In this document: positions 46,781 through 54,944 of the stretch, piece after piece | Numbering within the stretch: position 1 is the first letter of the stretch | Layout of the letters: each line of letters begins with the position of its first letter | Source: Granulosicoccus antarcticus IMCC3135 | GTDB lineage: Bacteria; Pseudomonadota; Gammaproteobacteria; Granulosicoccales; Granulosicoccaceae | Assembly (NCBI RefSeq): GCF_002215215.1 | Contig: NZ_CP018632.1 | Coordinates: 310,501 to 374,500, forward strand | Direction of reading: 5' to 3' | Length of the DNA: 64,000 nt | The notes under the pieces: model-generated | What the model saw: only the letters and a program-made list of their open reading frames with translations | Told to the model about the DNA's origin: nothing | Database searches by the model: none | Position numbers and translations under genes: made by a program

Positions 46781-47542
46781 TCAGACCAGTTCCCGATCGG
46801 CCTGGGCGGCTTCATCGCGCATCATTTGCCATAGATGCTGGCGGGTCTGTTCCATTTCAGCGTTGTTGAAATCGCGTTCGCTTAGCGGTGTGCTCATCGA
46901 AACTGTCTCGAAAATTCGTCCTGGATGGCGCGATAGCACAACAATTTCATGGCCCAGCCTGACAGCCTCTGACAGGTTGTGGGTTACATAGACCCCGGTG
47001 AAAGGCTCGGCTGTCCAAAGCTGCAATAAATCTTCGAGTAACAGCTCACGGGTCTGACTGTCCAGAGCCGATAACGGCTCGTCCATCAAAAGAACGGCCG
47101 GTTTGACAGCCAGGGCACGGGCGATGGCGACCCGCTGTTTCATACCTCCGGACAGCTGGCGCGGCAAGGCATGGCGAAAATCACTCATGCGAGTCCGGCT
47201 CAGCACGTCGTTGATGATCTGCTCGTGTTCTGCCCGACTCAGGTGGTGATCTTCCAGTACCAGGCTGATGTTGTCGGCCACATTGCGCCAGGGCAGCAAT
47301 GCAAAGTCCTGGAAGATATAGGTCAGTGGATTCAGGCAGCCTTGAGGCGGCGTTCCCTGCAGTGTGACAATGCCGGTAGACGGTTTTTCAAGGCCACCCA
47401 TCAATCGCAGTAGTGTCGATTTACCACATCCTGACGGACCGACGATACACAGAATCTTGCCGGCACTGACCTGCAGGTTGATGTCCTGCAGAACGGTGGT
47501 TTCGCCGTAGGCATGGCTGAGGCCTTGTAATTGCAGTTGCAT
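46781..47542 (-). CDS. ABC transporter ATP-binding protein (SsuB/TauB-like)
   Basis: ATPase subunit of about 253 residues from ATG 47542. Walker A GPSGCGKST, signature LSGGMKQR and Walker B VLLMDEPLSALD are all intact. TAEPFTGVYVTHNLSEAVRLG is the H-loop region. The start at MQLQLQGLSHAYGE is 28 bases after the binding-protein stop; a longer frame to 47617 overlaps that gene and is rejected. Confidence 0.92.
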   Translation of the reverse strand: MQLQLQGLSHAYGETTVLQDINLQVSAGKILCIVGPSGCGKSTLLRLMGGLEKPSTGIVTLQGTPPQGCLNPLTYIFQDFALLPWRNVADNISLVLEDHHLSRAEHEQIINDVLSRTRMSDFRHALPRQLSGGMKQRVAIARALAVKPAVLLMDEPLSALDSQTRELLLEDLLQLWTAEPFTGVYVTHNLSEAVRLGHEIVVLSRHPGRIFETVSMSTPLSERDFNNAEMEQTRQHLWQMMRDEAAQADRELV

Positions 47543-47570
47543 GCTGCCTGAACGGTTTCCTGAGAGCTGA

Positions 47571-48596
47571 CTATTGGCCGATGATGCGAACGTAGGAAGA
47601 ATCGACCACGGTATCAATGTCGATACTGTCCTTCACCAGACCCTCGGACTTGAACCAGTCAAGCTGGTCTTTGATTGAGGCCAGGTTCATCGCAGCACCT
47701 TCATTGATGCGCATGGCGCCATTGATGATGCCGGGAGCCGCCTGCTCGTAATCCTTGTCGGTGTAAACGTACTTGTGAATCAATCTGACCATGTCGTCAT
47801 GTGCTGCTGTTCCAGCCGTTTTGTCGACCAGTGCCGCGTTGAAGTCAGCGGCTCCTCGGGCGAATGCTGCCAGAAACGCTTTGTTCTGCTCCGCTTTATC
47901 ACGAGCATTGCTGGCTGAAGTGAATAGGGTTGTCACCTGGTAGTCGGGTAGGTAGTCAGCAACCGAGCCTATGATCTTCCACGCGCCTGCGTCCGCCAGC
48001 GGTTTGGCGATATGGGGCACGATGGTCCAGGCATCAATCTGGCCGGACTTGATAGCACCAATAATGGCGCCGGTCTTTTGCAGTGGCTTGAACTTCAGCT
48101 TGGCGCTTTCTGCAGACGCAATCTTTGAGCCCATGTAATGAAAGGAGGAGCCCGCCTGAGTGATGCCGAAACTGTGGCCGTCAAGCTGTGCAGGGGAGGT
48201 CAGGCCTGCATCGTAGGCTGCATTGGAGGCCAGGATCTGCTGGCCGTAGATGCCGCTTTCCTCGGACAGTGCGCCTCCGATAACCTTGATTGCACCTTTT
48301 TCGGCGAGGGAAATCAGCCCACCCGAAATGGCTGTGACCGCGTAGTCTGCATCACCTGAGGCAATCGCCACGGCCATTGGCTGGGCCGCCTGGAAAAATT
48401 TGAACTCCACATCGAACCCGGCTTCTTCGAAATAACCGCGCTCGAATGCGACAAAACTGGCAGCGTGACTGGTGAATCGCAGAGCACCTACATTGATTTT
48501 TGTTCGTGCCTGGCCGATGGCTGGCATTCCGAACAGGCTGGCTGCGGCAGTGGTGCCAATGATTCCAAGTGCTCTTCGACGGCTGATTGCGCTCAT
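47571..48596 (-). CDS. ABC transporter substrate-binding protein (SsuA/NMT1-like)
   Basis: Periplasmic binding protein of 341 residues. The leader MSAISRRRALGIIGTTAAAS carries a twin-arginine-like SRRRALG, so Tat export is possible, with cleavage near GQA. The NMT1/SsuA fold shows in FVAFERGYFEEAGFDVEFKFF and IASGDADYAVTAISG. Substrates of the family include alkanesulfonates, taurine, nitrate and thiamine precursors; no ssuD/tauD gene is present to decide. First gene of the operon, divergent from ispB. TACAAT at 48631-48636 (minus strand) could be its -10. Confidence 0.88.
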   Translation of the reverse strand: MSAISRRRALGIIGTTAAASLFGMPAIGQARTKINVGALRFTSHAASFVAFERGYFEEAGFDVEFKFFQAAQPMAVAIASGDADYAVTAISGGLISLAEKGAIKVIGGALSEESGIYGQQILASNAAYDAGLTSPAQLDGHSFGITQAGSSFHYMGSKIASAESAKLKFKPLQKTGAIIGAIKSGQIDAWTIVPHIAKPLADAGAWKIIGSVADYLPDYQVTTLFTSASNARDKAEQNKAFLAAFARGAADFNAALVDKTAGTAAHDDMVRLIHKYVYTDKDYEQAAPGIINGAMRINEGAAMNLASIKDQLDWFKSEGLVKDSIDIDTVVDSSYVRIIGQ

Positions 48597-48700
48597 TCAC
48601 TGTATCCTTAGGGGGAAGTCACACCCTATTGTAGCGCTCAATAGTTGATTGCCCGCTGGGAACTTGCCAGTATCAAGAGCGTGAACCACATTTTCAGAAC

Positions 48701-49708
48701 ATGAACTCTCCTGCTACACAACTGATGACTTTGTCCATAGAAGATTGTCGAGCCTTGATCGCGCCGGGCATGGACCGTGTCGATGATCTTATCCGTCGAC
48801 GCCTGGCCTCAGAGGTGGTGCTGATCAATCAGCTGTCAACCTACATAATCGGAAGTGGCGGTAAGCGCCTGCGCCCGCAGCTGGTCTTACTCGCTGCCGG
48901 CGCCTGTGGGCTTGATACAGCCACCGAGCCGCATCCGGTCACGGTGGCTGCCATCATCGAATTCATACATACAGCCACGTTGTTGCATGACGATGTGGTG
49001 GATGCTTCCGATTTGCGTCGGGGTCAGGACACTGCCAATGCCGTATGGGGGAACGAAGCCGCCGTCCTGGTTGGGGACTTTCTGTATTCGCGCTCATTTG
49101 AAATGATGGTGGAAGTCGGCAATATCGAAGTCATGAGCATTCTGGCTTCCACAACCAACCGAATCGCCGAAGGCGAGGTCATGCAGCTTCTGAACGTGCG
49201 GGAGCCGGGTATCACCGAGGCGCAGTACATCGAAGTCATTGAAGCAAAAACGGCACGTCTGTTTCAGGCAGCTACCGAGCTGGGTGCCGTGCTGGCCGGG
49301 GAAAGCACCGATCGACAAGCCGCTTTGGCAAGTTTTGGTATGCATCTGGGGACCGCCTTCCAGATCGCCGATGACGTGCTGGACTATCAGAGCGATAGCG
49401 AGACGATGGGCAAGAACATCGGAGATGACCTGGCGGAAGGCAAGACGACGTTGCCACTGATATACGCCATGCGTGATGGTACAGCCGAACAGGCAGCGAC
49501 GGTGGCGACAGCCATTCGTGAAGGCGGATTGGGACATCTGGCCGAAGTGCTGGATATCATCAAGAAGACTGATGCTCTGAATAATTCCATGAAACGTGCG
49601 GCCGAGTCAGCCGAGAGTGCCGTTGCCGCTTTAGCACTGCTGCCCGAATCACCCTATCGTCAGGCGCTGGAGCGGATTGCTCTCTACTCGATAGAGCGCA
49701 CCTCCTGA
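48701..49708 (+). CDS. ispB: Octaprenyl (polyprenyl) diphosphate synthase
   Basis: trans-Prenyltransferase that makes the ubiquinone side chain. 335 residues. Both aspartate-rich motifs are intact: LLHDDVVDASDLRRG near 90-104 and IADDVLDYQSD near 223-233. GSGGKRLRPQLVLL near 51-64 binds IPP. In gammaproteobacteria it is normally divergent from rplU; here the SsuABC-like operon lies between. Chain length (C40 or other) is not certain from sequence. Confidence 0.95.
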   Translation: MNSPATQLMTLSIEDCRALIAPGMDRVDDLIRRRLASEVVLINQLSTYIIGSGGKRLRPQLVLLAAGACGLDTATEPHPVTVAAIIEFIHTATLLHDDVVDASDLRRGQDTANAVWGNEAAVLVGDFLYSRSFEMMVEVGNIEVMSILASTTNRIAEGEVMQLLNVREPGITEAQYIEVIEAKTARLFQAATELGAVLAGESTDRQAALASFGMHLGTAFQIADDVLDYQSDSETMGKNIGDDLAEGKTTLPLIYAMRDGTAEQAATVATAIREGGLGHLAEVLDIIKKTDALNNSMKRAAESAESAVAALALLPESPYRQALERIALYSIERTS

Positions 49709-49799
49709 GACTGAAGCGCTGGACCGGTAGTACTCTGCCTGAGGCTGAGCCCGCTGGGCCGTTAGGTACTGCTCGTTATCCCGCGCTCAGGCTCTGGAG

Positions 49800-51551
49800 C
49801 TACGTGCGGGACTGAGTCCGAGTCCGAGTCCGGGACCGAACAAGTGGATGTTCGGAGTTCTGCGCGAAGGCGACTTTCCTGCGGCTTCTGATCAGTGTGA
49901 ACAGGGCGAACAGAGCGCCACCTGACAGAGTGATCGGCCCCGCACTACCGACAGAGACACTGCTATCGCCCGCGCCGCCTCCAGACTGGGCAGTCGACAG
50001 TAATTGGCCTTGGTCATCTGCTGCGGCCATGGTGGTCGGTGTTGAGCTGGATAGTTCCAGATCAAATCGTACAGTGGCCTGATTGTTCTGTAGCTCGGTA
50101 TCGCTGAAGTCATCCGGAAACAACTCGGTGCTGATCAGTGCCTGTGGATCGCCATCGATCGGAAAATCTGCAGAGACAGAGACGCTTTGAAAGCCTTTGG
50201 CGGCCAGGGCCTGGTGCTGGCAGTGCAGTTGCGATCCCTGAATCGTGCAGCCTGCTGAAGGTGCGGATAGCTGTGCAGCTGCGGGGAAGTCGGTAATGCT
50301 GCTGACTTGAGAGACAAATCGTGTTGCGTCCTGATTGAGCGCAGTAATGGAGACATTCAAACGATAAGGTGTATCGGTGGCTTCAGCATCCAGGCTGATG
50401 CCCACATCGATATTGTCAGTCACGCATGCTGCCGACAGGGTCTGCTGCATCTTGTCGATGCTGCAGGATGAAAATACCGGCCGGGTGCTGCCCGATAGCT
50501 CAGACGACATGATTTCGCTACCGGTAATGGCGCTGTCAGTGAGGCATACAGCGTCATCGTCATGCTCTGCCCCGAGATTATGGGCAATCTCGTGAGCAGA
50601 CAGCAGCATGCCATAGGGAAAAGGGGTGGACATGCTTACGTCATACCCGTCCAGTCGACAAGCGGTATTGATCCATCCAAGACCAATGACTTTTTCTCGA
50701 TCATCATGCCCACTGAACAGGTGGACCAGAGCCAGGTCTGCAGGCAATTGTTCGTCGGCGATGCGAATCTCGCGAAACTCTTCCAGAACCTGATCCACGT
50801 TGCCTTGAAAATCCCGCAAGGGATCCTGATCAGGGTCGTCATAAACCCGGAAGCTGTCGACAACCACTGCAAGGCCTAGTTGGTCCTGATACAGCCCATC
50901 AACGCCATTGATGACGCCCAGAGCTTGTGCAAGTCCGCGCTGGTTGTGATATTCGTTATATTTACTGTCAATCACGATGCCAATTTTGACCGCTCGGGCA
51001 GCTACGGGTTCGAGCTTGTTCGTCGGCGTGCCTGCTGAGTCTGCATCGTTCGCATTCGCAGAGATATCAAGATCGTTCAGCTGGGTTGAGCTGCTTGGAA
51101 TCTCTTCCATAATGGTGTTGCCGGACAATTGCGACAGGGTCTGGCCGCCCATGCTGTCATCGTATTTCAGCTCATACAGATTGCCGCCACTGAAGAGGTG
51201 TCCTTCGAAATGACCCTCGCCAATATCTTCGTACGAGATTCGTGCCCAGGACTGTTCGTCATTGATGATGACGCCGTCAAAGAACTGCGGCAAGTCGTAC
51301 AGGGCTTCCTGCAAAATGGATGAATTGCTCAGCAGCTGCTTGGGGGTTAGCTGGAGTTGCCATTGTTGGTCGATACTGGCAATGTCGAGTTGCTGAAGTT
51401 CTTCATCAAAAACGGTTGTGACCGGCGAATTGAACGGCAGTGACCGATCAGCAAGAGCTGATGTGATTGGCAGCACGCAAAACAGGAATGTCAGTAATAC
51501 CCACTGGCACGCTTGTCTGGTTCCGCGTGCATTTGATAGCGGGATTTGCAT
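49800..51551 (-). CDS. Secreted metzincin-type zinc metalloprotease with GlyGly-CTERM-like tail
   Basis: A 583-residue protein with a Sec signal peptide (about 14-35, cleaved after ALA). HEIAHNLGAEHD at 320-331 is a full metzincin zinc site (HExxHxxGxxHD); EIMSS at 346-350 is the expected Met-turn. The domain begins near VKIGIVIDSKYNEYHN (188-203), as in reprolysin-like M12 proteases. Residues 40-180 look like a propeptide. A region of Ig/DUF11-like strands (375-505) follows. The end has SGGGAG (523-528), a hydrophobic stretch and RSRRK (555-559), resembling GlyGly-CTERM sorting signals processed by rhombosortase, but with about 24 extra Arg/Thr-rich residues. Confidence 0.8.
   Translation of the reverse strand: MQIPLSNARGTRQACQWVLLTFLFCVLPITSALADRSLPFNSPVTTVFDEELQQLDIASIDQQWQLQLTPKQLLSNSSILQEALYDLPQFFDGVIINDEQSWARISYEDIGEGHFEGHLFSGGNLYELKYDDSMGGQTLSQLSGNTIMEEIPSSSTQLNDLDISANANDADSAGTPTNKLEPVAARAVKIGIVIDSKYNEYHNQRGLAQALGVINGVDGLYQDQLGLAVVVDSFRVYDDPDQDPLRDFQGNVDQVLEEFREIRIADEQLPADLALVHLFSGHDDREKVIGLGWINTACRLDGYDVSMSTPFPYGMLLSAHEIAHNLGAEHDDDAVCLTDSAITGSEIMSSELSGSTRPVFSSCSIDKMQQTLSAACVTDNIDVGISLDAEATDTPYRLNVSITALNQDATRFVSQVSSITDFPAAAQLSAPSAGCTIQGSQLHCQHQALAAKGFQSVSVSADFPIDGDPQALISTELFPDDFSDTELQNNQATVRFDLELSSSTPTTMAAADDQGQLLSTAQSGGGAGDSSVSVGSAGPITLSGGALFALFTLIRSRRKVAFAQNSEHPLVRSRTRTRTQSRT
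49814..49831 (-). repeat. Hexanucleotide tandem repeat at the 3' end of the metalloprotease gene
   Basis: Three perfect copies of GAGTCC on the plus strand (49814-49831), encoding part of the terminal Arg/Thr-rich tail. Slippage here would change the length or frame of the tail. Confidence 0.6.
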
Positions 51552-51629
51552 AGACTGAAGTCTATCAGTCAGTTCGGGTTTGAATGCGCAGAAAATATGA
51601 ACGTTTGTTCAGATGGGCGCAATTGCTGA

Positions 51630-52214
51630 CTACTTCACGAAGCCCAGTGCTGGGAGCGTTTCACAAAACTGCCATTCGCCATTCTTGAGTGGCCATACTT
51701 CGTAGGGCCCGATGTGTGTGCGGATCAGGCGCAAGGTGGGGAAGTTCACAGCGGCTGTCATGCGTCGCACTTGCCGATTACGGCCTTCCTGCAGGCTGAT
51801 CTGTAGCCAGCTAGTCGGTATGTTCTGACGAATCCGGATGGGCGGATCGCGCGGCCACAACACCTCGGGTGGATCCACCTGGCTGACTTGCACCGCACGC
51901 GCGGGTCCATCCTTGAGTTGCACACCTTTGCGCAACTGCTCGATGGCTCTGGCGTCAATCTGGCCATCCACTTGCACCAGGTATTGTTTGGTCAGCTTGA
52001 ATCGTGGGTGGCTGATGCGCTGCTGCAAGGCCCCATCGTTAGTCAGAAGCAACAAGCCTTCGCTGTCTCTGTCCAGTCGTCCGGCAGCATAGAAGCCTGG
52101 AGCTTCAATGTAATCGGCTAATGTCTTGCGTTTGTCAGCATCGGTGAACTGGCACAGAACGCCAAACGGCTTGTTGAACAGCACAATGCGGTGCTGCGCG
52201 CTTGCCTCGCTCAC
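51630..52214 (-). CDS. rluE: 23S rRNA pseudouridine synthase RluE-like
   Basis: RsuA-family pseudouridine synthase of 194 residues, without an S4 domain. [17 protein letters not shown] carries the catalytic Asp48. [12 protein letters not shown] near the N-terminus and [14 protein letters not shown] near 140-155 match RluE, which modifies U2457 of 23S rRNA in E. coli. The start overlaps the exonuclease stop by 4 bases. Confidence 0.9.
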   Translation of the reverse strand: MSEASAQHRIVLFNKPFGVLCQFTDADKRKTLADYIEAPGFYAAGRLDRDSEGLLLLTNDGALQQRISHPRFKLTKQYLVQVDGQIDARAIEQLRKGVQLKDGPARAVQVSQVDPPEVLWPRDPPIRIRQNIPTSWLQISLQEGRNRQVRRMTAAVNFPTLRLIRTHIGPYEVWPLKNGEWQFCETLPALGFVK

Positions 52215-53107
52215 TTGTCAGCCAGGCGACGGGCAGTGCGTTCAGCCAGATCGTCCATCAGTCCTGCATCCACCAGAGCGTTGAACAGTAGCCTTTCGTC
52301 TCGGGGTGGACGTTCGCAGGTGGTGAGATCCTGCGGCAGACGATCATCGTTGATCAGACCCGTTAATGAACGTGCCAGGGCGATTGTGGATTTGTGCTCA
52401 TACAAAAGCCTGCTGACTCGTGGAGCGCCTCGAAAGCGCATCATCGAAACCTCTCCCAGGTTTGCCAGCAAGTTCTCCAGATCATTCCATTTGTTGAGCA
52501 GGCGAGCTGCCGTTGTCGGGCCAACGCCCGGTACGCCGGGAATGTTGTCGCTCTTGTCGCCACTGAGTGCCAGCCAGTCCGGGATCTGTTCCGGTCTGAT
52601 CTTGAATCGTTTGTGTACTTCGTCATAAGTGGCGATGCCGCGACGCCCGTAATCCCAGTACAGGTCATTTTCTGTGATGAACTGGGCAAGATCCTTATCC
52701 CCCGTCACGATGGTCACAGGCAGATCCTGGCGGCTGGCCATGCCGGCAAAGTGACCAATGATATCGTCGGCTTCAACCTGGTCGCTGCCCTGCGTCATGA
52801 TGCCCAGTGCCTGTGCTACCTGCTTGCATCGGGCAAACTGGGGGACCAGATCCTGAGGTGCTGGTGGGCGATCGGCCTTGTAGGCGGGGTACAGCTGGTT
52901 GCGAATGCCTTTTCTGAAACATTCGTCGAAGGCGCACAGCATCATCGTCGGGCGATGGTTTTCGATAATCTGGCAGAGCGTCTCGGTAAAGCCCTGCACA
53001 GCATTGTCGGGCTCGCCGAAGCGATTACGCGTATCTGCCGGCAACCCTTGCCAGCCGCGAAAAACATAGATACTGGAGTCCACCAGAAAGAGAGCTTGAT
53101 GGATCAC
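52211..53107 (-). CDS. 5'-3' exonuclease (XNI/ExoIX-like)
   Basis: Free-standing 5'-nuclease related to the N-terminal domain of DNA polymerase I. 298 residues. Metal-binding acidic residues are visible in [45 protein letters not shown] and [12 protein letters not shown] helix-hairpin-helix follows ([20 protein letters not shown]). E. coli XNI (251 residues) is shorter, so this could be a distinct paralogue. Overlaps by 4 bases the genes on both sides, giving nuclease-exonuclease-rluE in one operon. Confidence 0.88.
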   Translation of the reverse strand: MIHQALFLVDSSIYVFRGWQGLPADTRNRFGEPDNAVQGFTETLCQIIENHRPTMMLCAFDECFRKGIRNQLYPAYKADRPPAPQDLVPQFARCKQVAQALGIMTQGSDQVEADDIIGHFAGMASRQDLPVTIVTGDKDLAQFITENDLYWDYGRRGIATYDEVHKRFKIRPEQIPDWLALSGDKSDNIPGVPGVGPTTAARLLNKWNDLENLLANLGEVSMMRFRGAPRVSRLLYEHKSTIALARSLTGLINDDRLPQDLTTCERPPRDERLLFNALVDAGLMDDLAERTARRLADK

Positions 53108-53904
53108 GAGTTATTGGTCAGTTCGAGGTTGCTGGGATGATTAAGAGTGAGGCTCTGCTTGCCTGCTGATGTTCCAAGCCAGCCGCGAACCTGAATTTCC
53201 TGGCCAATCAGCTTGCTCAGCTCTGATGCTGCAAGCTCGCCGCTTTTCGGCCAGAGGGAACCAAGTTTGACTTGCAAGCCATTGTCTAGAATCAGTTTTG
53301 TCTTGCCTTTGTGGCCCTGAATTTCCTGCACGTGGCCGGTGGCTACATGAAAGCCGCGTTCCCGGCCTGTCAGCGGGCTGCTGTTCAGCTGCCAGCTACC
53401 AGGGGATTGCCAGATTCCCAGACCTGCATCGCGAGCTTGTAGCTCTAGCGTGTGCAAGGTATCGGCGCAGCGGGTGTTGCGGCCTACGGCTACCGCCAGT
53501 CCCATACCTGTGGCGATCAGTGTCTGTGCAGCATCCTGCCCATCCGCACGTCTCAGGTGAGCTAACAGGCGGCCATAACGGTCGTGTGCATCCTTGCCTG
53601 AGATGATCAGCGCCTGAGTGTTCTCGAGAAAATTCTCCAGAGCCTCTTTGGCATGCTGAGCCATGAGCCGGTCTTGTTTGTCCGGTGAGTTCAATTCGAG
53701 TGTGTTGAGTCCGATCAGTCGTACACGACGTTGGTCGTCAAGAACAACAGTGTCGCCGTCAGTGACTCGGGCGATGGTGACCTTTTCTGTCTGTGCCTGT
53801 TCAAGGCAAGAGGTCAGTTGTGGCAGGTTGTCTGCCGCTGCCAAAGAACAGATGAATAACAAGCTTACGCAAAAAAGGCATCTCAATGGATGCCTTTTTC
53901 GCAC
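53104..53904 (-). CDS. Staphylococcal-nuclease-like (thermonuclease family) secreted nuclease
   Basis: An SNase-fold protein of about 266 residues with an N-terminal signal peptide. The core reads RVTDGDTVVLDDQRRVRLIGLNT, then KDAHDRYGRLLAHL, with the expected Arg/Glu/Arg catalytic set. A C-terminal OB-like region with NNGLQVKLGS-type strands follows. The start is uncertain. The frame is open to 53991 but that would overlap rpmE; GTG 53904 gives a normal signal peptide (about residues 1-24). A strong terminator-like hairpin (53872-53899) overlaps codons 2-11 of this version; TTG 53886 in its loop is another option. Function as an exported nuclease is inferred. Confidence 0.82.
   Translation of the reverse strand: MRKRHPLRCLFCVSLLFICSLAAADNLPQLTSCLEQAQTEKVTIARVTDGDTVVLDDQRRVRLIGLNTLELNSPDKQDRLMAQHAKEALENFLENTQALIISGKDAHDRYGRLLAHLRRADGQDAAQTLIATGMGLAVAVGRNTRCADTLHTLELQARDAGLGIWQSPGSWQLNSSPLTGRERGFHVATGHVQEIQGHKGKTKLILDNGLQVKLGSLWPKSGELAASELSKLIGQEIQVRGWLGTSAGKQSLTLNHPSNLELTNNS
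53872..53899 (-). terminator. Rho-independent terminator of rpmE, inside the nuclease 5' region
   Basis: AAAAAGGCATC (53872-53882) and GATGCCTTTTT (53889-53899) form a perfect 11-bp stem with a 6-base loop; on the minus strand it ends in a run of six T. It lies 57 bases after the rpmE stop on the minus strand and overlaps the first codons of the downstream nuclease gene. Confidence 0.85.
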
Positions 53905-53956
53905 TCTGTCGGCGAGCACCACCGTCTGTGGGCCGCCGATATTAGCCGACGTCCGA

Positions 53957-54160
53957 TTACTTGGCGCCGTAGCGTCGACGGAACTTGTCAACCTGACCTG
54001 CAGTATCCATTACTTTTTGCTTACCCGTGTAGAACGGATGGCAAGACGAACACACTTCGATACCCAGATCGCGTCCAGATGTGGAACCCGTTTCAAACGT
54101 GTTTCCGCAACTGCAAGTGACTGTGATTTGCTTGTATTCGGGATGGATTTCCGGTTTCAT
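53957..54160 (-). CDS. rpmE: 50S ribosomal protein L31 (zinc-binding type)
   Basis: 67-residue large-subunit protein. It keeps the zinc-binding cysteines, CSCGNTF near 16-22 and [10 protein letters not shown] near 37-46, so it is the C+ form used when zinc is plentiful. A strong Shine-Dalgarno (GGGAGG) precedes ATG 54160. A promoter is visible upstream and a strong terminator follows. Confidence 0.97.
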   Translation of the reverse strand: MKPEIHPEYKQITVTCSCGNTFETGSTSGRDLGIEVCSSCHPFYTGKQKVMDTAGQVDKFRRRYGAK

Positions 54161-54192
54161 AGCAACCTCCCGGTTATAAAAAATGGAACCGG

Positions 54193-54221
54193 ATACTAGG
54201 GCCGTTGGTTTTGAATTGCAA
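54193..54221 (-). promoter_or_regulatory. Sigma70 promoter of rpmE
   Basis: Read on the minus strand: -35 TTGCAA (54221-54216), 17-bp spacer, -10 TAGTAT (54198-54193), 32 bases before the rpmE ATG. Confidence 0.65.
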
Positions 54222-54283
54222 GGCTCGGGGTCAAGCTGATGCTCAGATCGCCGCTAAAGTGCAATATTTGATGGATTTTGCCC

Positions 54284-54859
54284 ATGCTTTGGCGAATATT
54301 GGCTAAATTATTGTTCAAGGTGAGCGTGCCGCTGGTTTTGCTGGCAGGTATGTTGAGTTATGGCCATTACCTGCGTGGCGGTGATCCGGGAGCTCTATGG
54401 CAGGGTATTGCCGGACGTGCTTCGGACCAGGTGGCGAGTCTGTTTTCAGGTGTTCGCAACGATGCCTCGAAAGTGACAGGGGTGCTGACTCGAGGTGTCT
54501 CCCAAGTGAGCGGCATTGAAGGCCAGGAGGGGTTGACCCAGGTCTATATGTGGAAGGATGCCGCCGGTGTGACCCATTACAGTACTGCCGAGCCGGCTGG
54601 CGTCATTGCCAAGATCATCAGCGTTGATCCAAACGTCAATGTGCTGGCCCCTGTGCGAGCGCCAGTAGCTTCAACTCGGCAGGTCGGTGGGGTTGAACCA
54701 GGTGATACAGGAGAGCCGAGTGGGCAAATGCCGGGAGTGGCAGGTCAGGTTCTGTCGACACGCGGTCATGACCAAGGCGGTGACACTGAAGGCTCAACAA
54801 CGGGTGCTGACATTGATCCTGCGCAGTTGCTGAGAATGATTCAGGCTGCACAGAAGTAA
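54284..54859 (+). CDS. DUF4124-domain membrane protein
   Basis: A 191-residue protein with an N-terminal membrane anchor (about 8-27) and a DUF4124 motif at about 87-115 (QVYMWKDAAGVTHYSTAEP). The motif is found in many proteobacterial envelope proteins of unknown function. The C-terminal part is Gly/Gln/Asp-rich and probably disordered. I prefer ATG 54284; a TTG lies 6 bases upstream. Divergent from rpmE, convergent with hemW. Confidence 0.75.
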   Translation: MLWRILAKLLFKVSVPLVLLAGMLSYGHYLRGGDPGALWQGIAGRASDQVASLFSGVRNDASKVTGVLTRGVSQVSGIEGQEGLTQVYMWKDAAGVTHYSTAEPAGVIAKIISVDPNVNVLAPVRAPVASTRQVGGVEPGDTGEPSGQMPGVAGQVLSTRGHDQGGDTEGSTTGADIDPAQLLRMIQAAQK

Positions 54860-54944
54860 ACCCCCGCGCTGTTTGATGCAAGGGTTTGTGCCCGCAGGAG
54901 ATCAGACTATTCTCGGGCAGGCTTCTGGCTCATGCTGTTGGCGC

